Source of the DNA: Lithospermum erythrorhizon
Lineage: Eukaryota > Streptophyta > Magnoliopsida > Boraginales > Boraginaceae
NCBI GenBank assembly: GCA_019722365.1
Contig: JADFUC010000071.1
Coordinates: 124,001-188,000 of the forward strand
Direction of reading: 5' to 3'
Length of the DNA stretch: 64,000 bases
Shown here: positions 36,856-48,589 of the stretch, piece after piece
Layout: every line of letters begins with the position of its first letter
Numbering within the stretch: the stretch's first letter is position 1
Notes under the pieces: model-generated
Seen by the model: the letters and a program-made list of their open reading frames with translations, nothing else
Told to the model about the DNA's origin: nothing
The model's database searches: none
Made by a program: the position numbers and the translations under genes

Positions 36856-38588
36856 ATGAGAGCTGGGATTGCTCCACTCAGTGGAGAATGCCAATGTGTG
36901 TTTCTTCCAAAATCCTTTGGTTCTTATATTTCTTCGATTCGCGGATATTGTAAGAAAGATCAAAATGTTGTGTTTCAAGTGTTTCATTCGAGTTTCTTGC
37001 GATCAAGAAAATCTGTAAGGTCTCGATTAATTGACATTCCAGTTTCAAGACCTCAGTCGATAAAACGATCCTGTAGTGCTGTCCTAGATGAGAGTTTTGA
37101 TAGATGCAGTAGGGAAGGATCATCTCAAGGTTTTAGCTCATCAGGTTACGAAGACGATGAACATAGTTTTGAGATGAATAAGTTGTCTTCTGTTACATCT
37201 GAACCTAGGAGATCTTTGAGTAGATGCAGAACAGAATTTGAATTTTTGGAGCCTATGATGCTTGATATTAGCCCTGAGCCACCTGAATGGCCTGAAAGGG
37301 AGGCTGTCCTGAGGACAAGCATAGAGCAAAAGGCTAAGAGTTTTGATCTTCCTTTCTCGCTTCGTATTATTAAAAAGAAACAACAAATGGATGGTGATTT
37401 AAAGGGTCTAGGATATTCTGGGTGTTGCTCAGTGAAAAAGGCCATCTCTTCTATGGTTTCCGTCCTAGTTGAGCTTCAAAGTCATGCCTTACAGATGCGA
37501 GGAGTATTAGTCGATGAAGATTTGGAGATTATTATGGGGAAAGTGCAAAGAGAAATGAATTCATCATTTCTGTGGTTGTTCCAGCAAGTATTTTCAAGAA
37601 CACCCGAGTTGATGATTCATGTTATGACCCTCTTGGCTGATTATAGTGTCCATTCTGTATCTGATGGTATTGCCATTCCATACTCTGTCAAACTAGGTTC
37701 TCGCGATGAATTGACTGAATGGAAGCCCAAGTCACAATCTACTTCGTCAGCATCAACATCTATACTCTTTGCTCAGAACAATCCTGATCTTGTCAAAGAG
37801 TTTCAACAAATTAGTAATAGGGAATTGAGAAACACTGGTGAGATGTCACTGTGGAACTCAATCTTGGTTGAATCCGCAAAATTACAACTAAGTACGAGGG
37901 ATTTTGTTCTAGACAATGACATGATTATAAATTTTGTTTCACCAATGAGTGTGGAGGTGGAACCCGATGACTACACCGAGTTTCATAGGACTGACCTTCA
38001 GTACCAGCTGGGATTGTCGCTGGAGCCTAATAATCCCCTTCTGCTCTGCAACTACGCTCAATTTCTGCACGTTGTTGTTCGGGATTATGATAGGTAATCT
38101 TCCTCAAATCTTGAATCTCATTTGTGACATATGTCACTCTTGTAACTATATTATCAGTAGGAGTCCAGTATGCTATATCAGATCGTTAAAAGTTTCCTCA
38201 CTTTGATTAAATAAGCTATAGACTCAAATCAGTGGGGTTAATGAGAGTGTAGAAAACGATCAGGTATCATCCTGTCTATGATAGTGTATATGTAAATGGA
38301 ACTGTGTTTATGACTTATTGTGCATCCTGCAGGGCGGAACAGTGCTACAAGCGGGCAATTCAAGTAGCACCTCTCGATGCAGAATGTCTGTGCCAATATG
38401 CCAACTTCTTGTGGACAATCAGGAAGGATTTTTGGTGTGCGGAGGAGAGATATCTGGAAGCTTTAGCATCCGAGCCTGACAACCCTTTCTACCTGTCCAA
38501 ATATGCAAGTTTCTTGTGGAACACTGGTGGTGAGGACACTTGTTATCCCCTTGACGCTCCTGATGAAAACAAGAGCTTGAATTTATAA
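36856..38588 (+). CDS. TPR-like superfamily protein, function unknown
   Basis: Two exons (36856-38093 and 38333-38588) joined by a GT-AG intron of 239 bp inside an arginine codon give 497 residues. An in-frame TGA 12 bases upstream supports this start. Residues 1-150 are Ser/Arg-rich and probably disordered. A block near 140-175 (PEPPEWPEREAVLRTSIEQK) and the region that follows look like a plant-specific family annotated in Arabidopsis as tetratricopeptide-repeat-like; that identification is from memory. The last ~120 residues hold about three helical repeats of one pattern (LxLEPNNPLLLCNYAQFL, AxQVAPLDAECLCQYANFL, LASEPDNPFYLSKYASFL), a TPR/HAT-like scaffold for protein binding. The intron falls inside this repeat region. 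Transit status is uncertain. It is intact, in the same direction as the upstream enzyme gene, and 2.6 kb away; no functional link is implied. Confidence 0.85.
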
Positions 38589-38923
38589 TTAATTTAAAGG
38601 TGGCCGGTAACAATCGGTCTCTATCTTGTAGGATTATTATGTAGATGACCGAGGGTTTGTATCACAAAAGTAGGGTGCAAAAATCATTTCCGAATGCCAT
38701 GGCGTCTGGCGAGACAGATTTCCTACATGATTTATTTATCTGAAGTGCGTACGCCACTCTTAGCGCTTCTGAACCTGCAATTGAAATAACATACATTTTG
38801 CAATGAAATAGAGAATAAGGATAAGGGTGAGATGCATAGCGTTGATCTACACCATGAAAGAACCTGAAGCAGTCAGTGCCATTGTACTATGACAAGATCA
38901 TGTTAGATCTATAAATACTCTGA

Positions 38924-38929
38924 AATAAA
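38924..38929 (+). terminator. Polyadenylation signal of the TPR-like gene
   Basis: AATAAA lies 336 bases after the stop codon, in a T-rich context. Plant signals are loose, so this is only the best candidate. Confidence 0.4.
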
Positions 38930-40850
38930 GCTTTCTTATTCGGTTTCTCTTTTGTTTAGGTCACAGCTTTAGTTATGGTAGATATTCTGCCTGTGAAAAC
39001 ATGTATATTTTTGTGGAATAATAACTTCAGTCCTTCATCGGAACATACAGACATTTCACAGATTAGTTTATAATGTGCTATAGGTAGAACATTTTGTTGA
39101 TTCTTCATATGATATTTAGTTTTTACCAGAAATGAGTTATTGAAGCTAAGTTCTGCGGAAATTTTTTGTTCCAGAATTTTTTCTAAACGGTTTTGATTTG
39201 TATTGTGAAAGCAATGACGCTGCTTCATATCATATTGCTGATTATCAATGGTACTATATCACAAACTTATTTTACAATCAATCTTCCATTAAAATTTCTT
39301 TAAAATTCCGACGAACCACTTTTCTTCAATAATGTTTTTGCTAAAATCGGATTCAAGTAAATTGATTCCAAATAATTTGAATAAAGATTTTCTTTTCTGA
39401 TTAGTTTTATGTAGTATACTGGTATCAATTATATTTGATTTCAATTTTAAATAATATCGCATTTTTAATGCTTTAATTTAATTTTCGAACCGTTCCCCGG
39501 AAAAATTGATTCCGGAATTGAAGAAAATTTCCGAGTTCTGCTGGTCATCCCATAGTGTATACTGGGAACTATTATCATCACAAAATACGTAAATTGTGTT
39601 TTTGTAGTAATGAATGCCAAAAAAGTTGCTAACAGGAAACGTTTGAATACATTATACATGTTGTGGGGCCTTGGGCTTGATCATCAACTGCTCAAGTGAT
39701 GATGAAGTAACTAGAAATGCAGTTCTACCTTTGTTATTACAACACTTAATATTGGAGAAGCACGAATGAATAACCAAATATAGTAGCATATTTCACTAAG
39801 GAAAGCATGCAGGATTCACTTATGAACTTGGGTATGTAAGATCTAATTAATTTTGGAGGAATGCATCCCTAGTACCACCTTTATTGGTGGTCGAGGTCGA
39901 CAGTCAGTGGATGTTTTGATAATCTTCTCAATCGGAACTTTTCCACAATCACTGTACTTTTTGTAGAAGACATAGTTTTAATCATGCAAACTCTATTATT
40001 TATTATGTCAATTATTCATACATCTTTTGTAATAGGTCTTGTTTTATTTGTGGATGCCTGTAGATAGAGACCTGACTCGTTAAAATTCGTACATCTTTCA
40101 AGTTTTATCAACTCATCTCTTTGATTTTACACTCTAATATTTCCTTACATCCAACTTTATTGATCAATTTAAACATTTATATAAATCCCTATTCCCAACA
40201 TGTCTTTACTCATATATTTAAATTGAATTCATAAACGCTTAACAACATGCATATGGATACACAGTTTATAAGATATTGCATGCCTTTATACTTCACCCCT
40301 CGAATCAAATTGGGTTTTGTTTAAACTAATTAAGACGATAAAAAGTATCCGTTGCTTCTTAAAGGTTATAGGTGTTGTCTGGTGATTTTTCACATTATGA
40401 TGATGAAGCTTCTCTTTTTGCCAGTCTTGTCGGAAAATCTCATATGATTGGGCTCTCAATTCATTCACTCGTCCACTTATTCACGTTTTCTCAACTTTCC
40501 GGTTAATAATAAAGGTGTCCCACAAATGGTGTCCAAAATATGTTAGGAGCATGTTGGATGCACAAACTTCACAAAGATACAAACTTAGTGGAGACAAATT
40601 AGATAAAATGAAGGAAATTATGGTGACCTAGATTTCTCGCGTGCTTCTCTAACAACTAGTGTAATGGGGAGTATAGTTCGGTACAATTAAACGTTAAAAC
40701 AATTTCTAATAGAATCTCATTGAAAAATCTTGACTAGTAATATTGAAAATTAAAAAGTTCGAACACAAAATTGATTCACGTAATGTTAAAATGATATTTG
40801 TGTCTAAGAACAAGCTACGAGAACCTAAGAATTGAATTCTTGTTAGGTTA
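38930..40850. other. Intergenic, no gene recognised
   Basis: AT-rich. Minus-strand open frames of 60-90 codons (38956-39228, 39465-39659, 40286-40468) show no domain and are treated as chance. No repeat family was recognised. Confidence 0.45.
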
Positions 40851-40981
40851 TGGTAATGACTATGGACTGTTATATTAGGTTTATTTTTATTAGGGTTTAA
40901 GTTTAAGATTGTCTATATAAATGGACATCTTCCATTGTAATAGTGCAATAATTATTCATCCGTTACGAATATACTGTCACA
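40851..40981 (+). mobile_element. Possible short LTR
   Basis: It starts with TGTTAGGTTATGG, has a TATA-like TCTATATAAATGG at about 40913-40925, and a CA-type end near TACTGTCACA. A short (about 130 bp) solo or TRIM-like LTR would fit. No flanking duplication was established. Confidence 0.25.
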
Positions 40982-42340
40982 ATATAAATAAAACAGTAAT
41001 AATAAATGTTTTATAATAATTTTTATCAAGTTGTATATTATGTGTATTGCTAATATGAATGAATAGCTTCTATTTATAAGCTTTCCCAAGACATAATAAT
41101 ACAAGTGTGAATGCTAAAACTTTATGAAAGAATCTAACGACTTTCTAATCGCTAATCTACTTTAATGCTATTATCCATAATATTTTCTCATAACACTCCC
41201 CTGAATGCCTAATTAACTAAAAATATGCCTCTAAACCTTACTAGAAAAACCGCCCTGAATAAAACTAAATAAGAAAAAAGAAACATTATTCTCAACATAC
41301 GCTATACCATTTTCATTAAACCTTATCGCTAAACTCATCGGGACAAAAACCCGATTTATTAACTCCTCCTCATGCATCATTAGATCATCAGATACATCCC
41401 TTAATCGAATGCACTACTTTGAGTTAACTTTTTGAACAAGTATGCAGTGAGCTGATGAATAATATATCTACTCAGATTACCACAAAGATCAATCAATTGA
41501 CATCGATTTCGCCATTCTTTTGAAGATCATGTAAGAAGAAAAATTTTGAAGTAAACTTGTTTTGAAAAAAATGAGAAGAATCGAAGCATTACGCCCGAAT
41601 AATCAACTGTTAATAGTATCATTTCAAGACTTAATTCATTTGTATCTCTAGAGTTGTTCACAAACACGATTCTCCTTATGCTAGTGTCAAGTTTGTCCTC
41701 TGTGGCTCCTCAAGCAAATACGCACTAAAACGACTCAGCGCCTTTTTTTATGTTACGCATGTTAACGATGCCGCCAGTTTAGTCCCCTCGTATAACATTT
41801 TTCCTTTATCGTGAGAACTTCGAGCCGTTCAAACGCCAATCCACGCCAAGAAGCTGACATAAAAGCATCCGTCATTCACACCGGACGCTATTAAGAGTTC
41901 TTTCACATCTCTTCGTGCAATCCCTCAAAGTTTCACCTTGGCGTTGATGTAGTTTCATGAAGGCTCATTCGACCTGCTTTCCATTTAAGGATGCTCCAAA
42001 TAAACTTTGCTGCTAAGCTGTCCACGATTGCCTTAAAGAGTCCACCGAGTCCCTGCTGGAAGTTTCATGAACCACCTAAAGACTTCAACGCCAAGACTAT
42101 TTGGAATGCTTTGCACATATTCGTTGTCTGCCTCGAAGCATTACGACAGTGAATGCTGATAAGTGCACCTCGGGGCCCCCCTGGCGATGTACATCCCGAA
42201 ATATGGCATACAAAAATCCCTTAGGGTCAGATGTCGTCAATTTCACTCGCGGCATACGGGCGTTGGGGCCGATTCTTCCTTTACATTTTTTTCTGCTTTC
42301 ATTGCAGAGCATGCGGAAGGAAATCATAATCATACTTTAA
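40982..42340 (-). other. Probable retroelement internal remnant
   Basis: The sequence turns GC-richer from about 41700 and contains overlapping open frames on both strands at 42097-42402, none with a known motif. Its place left of the LTR at 42341-43110 (minus strand) fits the start of an internal region of that element, but no domain supports it. Confidence 0.3.
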
Positions 42341-43110
42341 TAAATCAACATAAAATAACTGTGATTAACCAGAACACTTTAAATTGTATAAATCCGATCT
42401 AAACTTATATATAAATTTAAATATAGCAATGCAATATAATACCAACAACTTTCTACTGCTCCTTTAACTTTTATTCGCAATGTTCTAGTTGATCCACACC
42501 GTAAGTGGGTTAACCAAAGATTTGGGTTTGCTATAACACATGGAACATTGGATCAAAAAATCAAAGTGTTAACTTTGATTCTTGAACTAGAAATTGTTCT
42601 CTTAAGTAGGACGCCGAAATGACTGGGTTTGGCCTTTTCATCATATGTGAAAAATCTAATAAATCCCATCTATTTATAGGCTCTAACTGATAATTAACCA
42701 ATTGTTTACCAGCCTACCTGATTAATTTAATTAACTCTGCTAGCAACAAACAAGTTATTAATAAAACCATCAGTTAATAACAAAGTTCTCAACTAACGCT
42801 ATTTACCAATTAAACCGACTAGTCGACATTCGAAGTTTATCCAATTTATATTTTACATTATTAATGTAAAATTTCCACTGGTAATATTCGCTGACACATA
42901 AATCAACCTCAATTCTAAGAAGATCGCTTAATTTCATACATAAATGTAAGTCAACATCACTTATAAATGCGCTGACCTTCCAGCCGTATAATAGCAAGAG
43001 AGTGTATCAACATAATATTATTATTATAACTTACTATGGGATCCACTGCTAACTGCATAATCTCTAAAGATATCATAAGAACTTAATTAGTAATTATAAT
43101 TACTATTATT
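42341..43110 (-). mobile_element. Copia-type LTR, minus orientation
   Basis: Its reverse complement resembles the LTRs at 16333 and 23885 in order and composition: an AATAATAGTAATTATAATTACTA block, AGTTATAATAATAAT, a region rich in TTAATTGGT/TTAATTAA, then GAGCCTATAAATAGATGGG (TATA, about 42671-42689 on the + strand) and an ATCAAAGTTAACACTTTGAT inverted repeat. The boundaries are approximate. Confidence 0.45.
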
Positions 43111-43388
43111 GAATATTTTGTTTATGTAATCACATTTAACTAAACTAGTAAAACGACTGTTACACAATTGTCCCAACGGGCAAAATAAATTAAACCAATA
43201 ACTATCGATTTTCAACAATATGGCCTTTCCTTCAAGTAACCCAAGTAACTTATGTGCGACGCCAATGCTTGCTCGCATCCAATTCACCGCTTTCTTCTAG
43301 GAATATGTCGATGTATAATGCTTTGGAATTATCTTAGTGAGCTACTTGCGTAGCAATACGCTCTTTACATCCGCTAAACGGTCAAGCA

Positions 43389-43400
43389 GGGTATCAGAGC
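43389..43400 (+). promoter_or_regulatory. Primer-binding-site-like sequence
   Basis: GGGTATCAGAGC differs at one base from the initiator-Met primer site TGGTATCAGAGC and follows a CA dinucleotide, as after an LTR end. No LTR could be recognised directly to its left, so it may be a relic or coincidence. Confidence 0.3.
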
Positions 43401-43496
43401 TCGCCCAACGTCGGGGAGGCGTGGTTTCGCTCACGCCCTTTCCCCGCCCAAAGAAAGCATCTTGTCAGCGGGAACATGTTGCTAATATTCGTATCA

Positions 43497-43518
43497 GAAT
43501 GAACCTTAAGGTTCATTC
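43497..43518. repeat. Perfect 22-bp palindrome
   Basis: GAATGAACCTTAAGGTTCATTC reads identically on both strands, with no loop. It sits in a patch with repeated (A/G)TTCGATTC(A/G)A-like words (43515-43640). Confidence 0.9.
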
Positions 43519-43639
43519 GATTCAAGATCGGGCTCAAAATACCCGATTCAAGATTCGCTCTAAATAAATTCTGATCTGATGTTCGATTCAAAGTCACAAA
43601 CCTCAAGCCGAACATCGAATCGGGGCGCTCGACGGACCG

Positions 43640-46080
43640 AGCCGAACGGTTCGAAAATATTCGACTCGTCCATTACCCATTAAACCTTTTAAGATTTAGT
43701 ATTCTCGCCCCTTAATCAATTGCTTCCAATCGCCTAATCCAATTTTTAAGCCCTGGTAGATAATTAAGCCCCCCACCCTTTCTATGAATATGACTATATC
43801 ACCTTTCTCAATTCTCCCTTTTCTATACAAAAGTCGCCATTCAATTTCTTTCAAATTTTTATACAAAGTCAAATGGTCTGCTTATTTTAAAGCGAATGTA
43901 GGTTGATATAGGTTAATTTAATCATTCACCATGTTGTACCAAAAAATAATTTTAACTAAGTTAATATAGGTTAACATATTAACCCCCATTACCCCTCAAA
44001 TCTTTCACCCCCAAATCCTGGGGTAATACAAGGTGAATAACACGTTAATTTTTTTTTTTTTTTTTTGTTGATGACAAAAAAACCCATCAATATTTTTCCC
44101 TCCAAAATTCTAGTGTAGCTTATTATTCCCTCCAAAACCCACCCACATATAGCTCACATTTTTCTAGAACCAATCTTATTCTCCAAGATTGTTTTCACTA
44201 TTCATCCCAAGCTATATTGATTTCAGCAGAACTACTATCGAGGTAATATTTTTCGATATTTTTAATTAGAATTTAAAATTATTTCAATATAGACTTATAA
44301 TTGACAATATTATTTAAATAATTACAAACGGTAATTTTGTATCGATGTTCTTGATGTTGATAATTAGAATTTAAAATTATCCGTAATATAGACTTATAAT
44401 CGATGTTCATGGTCGTAGTCCTTTTTCAATTACGCCTATCAAACAATAATGCCGACTTCTTCTATCACCTAATTCAAAAGTTCCATAAAATCAATATCAT
44501 ATATTTTCGTTGAACTATAATATTCATCTATATATGTCGATGATGCCTCCTAATAATACTAGTACAACATAAACTTGTGAGTAAGAACAAAAACTGTGGT
44601 TTGATAATAAGACTACCTCAACGGGATGTATGTTTCAAGAATTGTGGCTCCTTGCTGTCACATGTTCCCCGGTCTGCTTGTTTATATTCTTATTAAATTA
44701 AGCAACAAACTCTATTTTATTTTCCACTTGCTGCGCCTTGCTTAATTCTCAAGCCCAATGTATTTATCCGACATCTGCTTTCGAAGTTTTTCCTGCTTTT
44801 TGCCTTTGATTCGTAGTATTTCTAGTTTATCTTCATTCCATAAATGTTTAATTTAATTTTGTTTATATTTATTTAAATTCTGACTTTTATTTCATTAATA
44901 TAACATAAATATGTCATGTGATTATACTTTATCATTGCTGCCCTTTAATTACATAGTATAATTATGTCGGTAAAATCGTACTCCAAGTATGTTAAACAAA
45001 TTTGGAGTACGTTAAGCATTCCTTTTAGAACGTCTCTAAAAGTTGGTTGGGGTTTGAACTAATAACTAAGACGTTGGACCTCAAGACATGGGATTAAATT
45101 ATTAAAAGTACTATATTAAATTATATGTTTGTTTTTATTAAAAATAATTGTTGATGTTACATGCTTGTAATATTATACTAAAATTAGTTAGATCTTTGTT
45201 TACATAATATCGATTGTTACAGTTAACTGAAGTAATGAAAGTAACTATTACTATTGTTTGAAAAGACAGCAAGAAACGCTGAGAACGATAGAAATAACAG
45301 AGATCACTGTTACCAACCAAATTGGGAACAGCAAAGTCCGCTTCTAAGCTAAATGCTGACAACTTATTAAAGATATCATTTAGACGGTGTCCCAAACGGT
45401 TGAATCCCAAGGGTTTAACGACTACGGAATGAAAGTGCTCCAAATACTTTTATCATGATTTCACGTAGAATGCTATGTTAAAATGCATCACAAACATCAA
45501 GGAAAGCAAAGAGAAGAAAAGAGAAAGATGGATGATTTTTGTATTACGTAAATTTTAAATAAGTTAAATAACTAATGGAAAGATTCTTTTCAAAGAAAGT
45601 TAAGACATTCAACATGGTCAGTTGTTTGAGGATATTATCGATTTTGATCAAAAGTATGCTTCAAGGCCTATATCCATCTTCGAGGAATCATTTCCCCGAC
45701 TACCTATACGCCAATCGCATTGCCTTCGAATGAAAGAGGCCTGGCAGGTTACGGGATAGGCCTATGCTAAACCCTAAACGTTACTGATGAGTTGCCCCAT
45801 GATGAATTTTATTGTTTTACACTCCTCCGCAGTGTTCATAAATCTAGATTGTGGTAAAATTTATAGTACGTAGAATCATAGTACGTAGAATCAAGTAAAT
45901 GTAGGGAGGATTTAAACAATTATTTAGAAATTATTTCTTTGTTTCAAATAGTTTTTATTTTAATTAGGTATTCAAGCAATTAGTATTTTAATATGACATG
46001 AATATCAAGCTTTCAATTCAATTCAATTTGTTTCAATCACCAAAATCACAGTTTTAACATGTTCGGGTTAGAAAGTCAGA
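43640..46080. other. Intergenic, no gene recognised
   Basis: Contains an 18-T run (44049-44066), an imperfect direct duplication (about 44258-44305 and 44360-44405, sharing TAATTAGAATTTAAAATTAT and ATATAGACTTATAAT), and a perfect 15-bp tandem pair (TAGTACGTAGAATCA at 45864 and 45879). A 101-codon minus-strand frame (45138-45443) has no recognisable domain and is not called. Confidence 0.45.
44049..44066. repeat. Poly(T) run of 18
   Basis: Eighteen consecutive T, followed by G. It could be the tail of a retroposed sequence on the minus strand, but nothing recognisable adjoins it. Confidence 0.9.
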
Positions 46081-46559
46081 ACTGAGCCGAGCTTTTATTT
46101 CGAGGTTCTAACATTTGCTCGTTCAATCCCTTTTGAAGTGTGCACTGAGACAAACTCTCAACCTACCGAGGTCTGCATGGTTCGAGCCCAAGCATGCACT
46201 CCAGTCCTTCTGGGCAAACATGTTTTAGGATTCCCCCGTAAGATGCCAATTACGAAGTCAAATTCTTGTTGTGCCCTGAGGTCTGCTTGCGGAATCGCCT
46301 TTCAAGGATTTAGATCTTTCACCTCAATTTGATCTCGACTGGATTTGTCCGTGTAAATAGTCCGATTGGTATTTTCTTCGGCCATCAATCACGGTCGATC
46401 GCAGGTTGTGGGCCCAGTGGGTCGGAAGGCCCCGCACGCCCTGGCCCTCGCTATCTCTCTGATGAACTTCTTTTATGGCTGTAAAGCCCTTCACGATCGA
46501 TTTGTCGTACTTTTGAAACGCGAGACCCCGTATTCGACAATAATAGATATCCTCACATC
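46081..46559. other. GC-richer block of unknown origin
   Basis: Open frames on both strands (46138-46332, 46324-46572, 46366-46563) overlap, and none shows a known motif. It may include the end of the adjoining LTR or a separate inserted fragment. Confidence 0.3.
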
Positions 46560-46753
46560 TTAAGTGACACACTTGAGAAAAGTTAAATCTCTCACGGAGT
46601 AGACTTGTTCTTTATTTATAGAACTACAAATCACCTACAGATTACAATCGTATGGATTACTATGAAGTAATTTGAATTTACACATTCAAATTGGACAATT
46701 TTATATCAACAATATAATTCCTGGGATCTGTTTAAATAATAGGAAGTCTAACA
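46560..46753 (-). mobile_element. 3' LTR (part) of minus-strand copia element
   Basis: On the minus strand the LTR starts with TGTTAGACTTCC at 46753, and a TATA box (CTATAAATAAAG) is at about 46612-46623. Purine-rich GAGGGAATG lies just beyond the RNase H end. How far the LTR extends left of 46560 is uncertain. Confidence 0.55.
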
Positions 46754-47632
46754 ACTATTTGTTTTACATAGCTATTAACTTGGTACACGGTTCTTTTTGT
46801 TGATGACTCTGACCACATTTACATTCCCTCAATTTGAGGCGGCTTTGGTTGGCACAGATTGGCAATGGCATTCTGAAATTTTGCTCCAGTAAGGGACTTT
46901 GTGAATACATCCGCAAGTTGTAAGTGCTGGAATAAGCCATAATTAAATCATCAACACTTTCTAACAAAATGAAAGTCTATGCTAATGTGTTTCTGCTAGT
47001 GAATTACCTGAATGTATATGCAAGGCAGCAATGTTGTTACAAAGGCCTGATGCAGTGCAAGGTTTGTCCTGACCATGAAGAAGATAAGCAACCTAAGTCA
47101 CTCCTGCTGTCAGTAAGTGCCCGGTACTCTACCCCTCAGTACTCAATCGGCCAATAGTTTAGTTGTTTTTGAAGACCATGACACCAGAGTGAACCTAAGA
47201 AGACACAATATTCTGAAGTAGATCTACAGTTAACGGCAACCAGCCCAATGAGGATCCGAGTAAATACTATAAAAGTTGATCACTTGGCTTGATGAGAAGG
47301 CCTTGAGACATAGATCCTGCAAGCGTAACGGAGAATCTTCTTTGGTAGCAACAAGATGAAATCTGCTGGATTTTGCATAAATTGGGATAAGCTGTGTTGA
47401 TTGCATAAGTAATGGCCTTGGGCGAGTAATGGATAGCATCGGAGAGCAATCTAATTAAACCTCTGTAAATATGCGGATTGTGAGAGGCTGGAGCATGATT
47501 TTCCATCATTTTGGGAGGCTTTAAAGATGTGGGAGTAGTAATAGCCTTACAAGCATGCATATCATACTTTTGTAGTAGCTCCTTAGTATATTTGACATGT
47601 GAAAGAAAAACACAAGATGGACTTCTAGACAC
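46754..47632 (-). pseudogene. Copia RNase H region
   Basis: Minus-strand frames read QLADVFTKSLTGAKFQ near 46870-46930, the usual C-terminal end of copia RNase H. At 47267-47632 KYTKELLQKYDMHACK, then TPTSL, YRGLI and ITYAIN correspond to the connection that follows RT. The frame is broken in between, and part of RNase H seems deleted. The gene runs right to left, in order with RT at 47633. Confidence 0.8.
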
Positions 47633-47966
47633 TTCAATTCCAAGAAAGAAATTTAAGGGACCAAAGTCATTGAGAGCAAATCCACTAAAAAATAGAGGTG
47701 ATTTAGTTTAGCAACCACATTATCAAATAAAGTCTGTGATGAGCCTGTCAATACTATATCATCTACATACACTAAAAAATAGAGAGTATGACCAGTTGAA
47801 GTAAAGATGAATAAACTCGTGTCGGCTTTACTTTGCACAAATCCAAACTCAAGCAGAAAACTTATGATACTTAAGAACCATGCCCTTGGTACCTACTTAA
47901 GGCCATAAAGATATTTATGTAAATGACAAACATGATCAGGATAGTCAGCATTAATAAAATCAACAG
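47633..47966 (-). pseudogene. Copia reverse transcriptase, C-terminal part
   Basis: A clean minus-strand stretch reads SKADTSLFIFTSTGHTLYF and then LVYVDDIVLTGSS, the intact catalytic YVDD box of copia RT (YVDDI at about 47745-47765). Before it come DYPDHVCHLHKYLYGLK and RAWF pieces. The frame stops abruptly at 47966, where a separate LTR element is inserted; the N-terminal half continues at 50993. Confidence 0.9.
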
Positions 47967-47971
47967 GTTAT
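47967..47971. repeat. Left target-site duplication of the nested element
   Basis: GTTAT directly before TGTTAGG. The right copy at 50988-50992 reads GTTGT, four of five identical. Confidence 0.6.
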
Positions 47972-48578
47972 TGTTAGGATTTAAGAACCTAAATTTACTC
48001 TTTTTTAGTTTCAAACAATCGATAAGAGCGACATGAATTTAAAGTCTGAAAATTAAGCAGACCACAAAGATTTATCTGATTCGATTCGATGTGAAGTTAA
48101 TCACTTACATTCTTCAGCTATGAGAATCATTTAATACAAGCAGAGAAGATCGTTCTGAATTTCTACTTATTTAAATTTATAATCACATGTTGAGTATTTT
48201 CTTTATCATGCAGAAAATCTCGACCCGCAAACCCTGCAAACAAAAACTATGTTTAACAAGAATATTAAAAGGCATAATATTAACTAGGATGATTATTTAC
48301 CATTAGTATTTGTGTGATGATTAAAACTCATAAAAACGACCTAGTATTTATAGGCAAAGAATATAACACAGAATAGACTTAAATTAGGCAATAATTAAGA
48401 GCCCCTGGCGCACACCAGAATTACAAGCCTCGGCGCGAGATATCAGACCCCTACGTCTCGAATAGATACATCACGATTTTGGTCACCGAGTCCACGTGAG
48501 CCCCCCATTCGAGACCATGGGGTCTCGATAGCCTCGATAGCGACTCTTCAAAATAAGCCAGAAAAAACGCGTTCAACA
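47972..48578 (-). mobile_element. 3' LTR of nested element
   Basis: A 607-bp LTR running on the + strand from TGTTAGGATTT to GCGTTCAACA. It resembles 50406-50987 (ATTAAGCA..CCA.A.AGATTTATCTGA, ACATGTTGAGTATTTTCTT, GGATGATTATTT, TAGTATTTGTGTGATGATTA). ATCTCCCATTT directly to its right (48579-48589) is AAATGGGAGAT on the minus strand, a classic copia polypurine tract. A TATA-like GCCTATAAATACTAGG (minus strand, about 48339-48355) agrees with minus orientation. Confidence 0.85.
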
Positions 48579-48589
48579 ATCTCCCATTT
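48579..48589 (-). promoter_or_regulatory. Polypurine tract of the nested element
   Basis: AAATGGGAGAT on the minus strand, immediately before the TGTTG start of the LTR. Confidence 0.75.

Noticed and set aside
42097..42402. Overlapping frames of about 79 codons on both strands
   Set aside because: Frames open on both strands at once indicate local GC composition and not a gene; no motif was recognised.
43389..43400. tRNA gene, because of the sequence complementary to an initiator tRNA end
   Set aside because: Only the 12-base primer-site match is present; there is no cloverleaf, A box or B box around it.
45138..45443. 101-codon minus-strand open frame
   Set aside because: No known motif, no splice context and no neighbouring exon; treated as chance.
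45766..45776. Telomere-like AAACCCTAAAC word
   Set aside because: A single short motif, common in plant DNA; no tandem telomeric repeats.
46138..46250. Possible tRNA B box (GGTTCGAGCCC) near 46180
   Set aside because: No A box at the right distance and no acceptor-stem pairing could be found.
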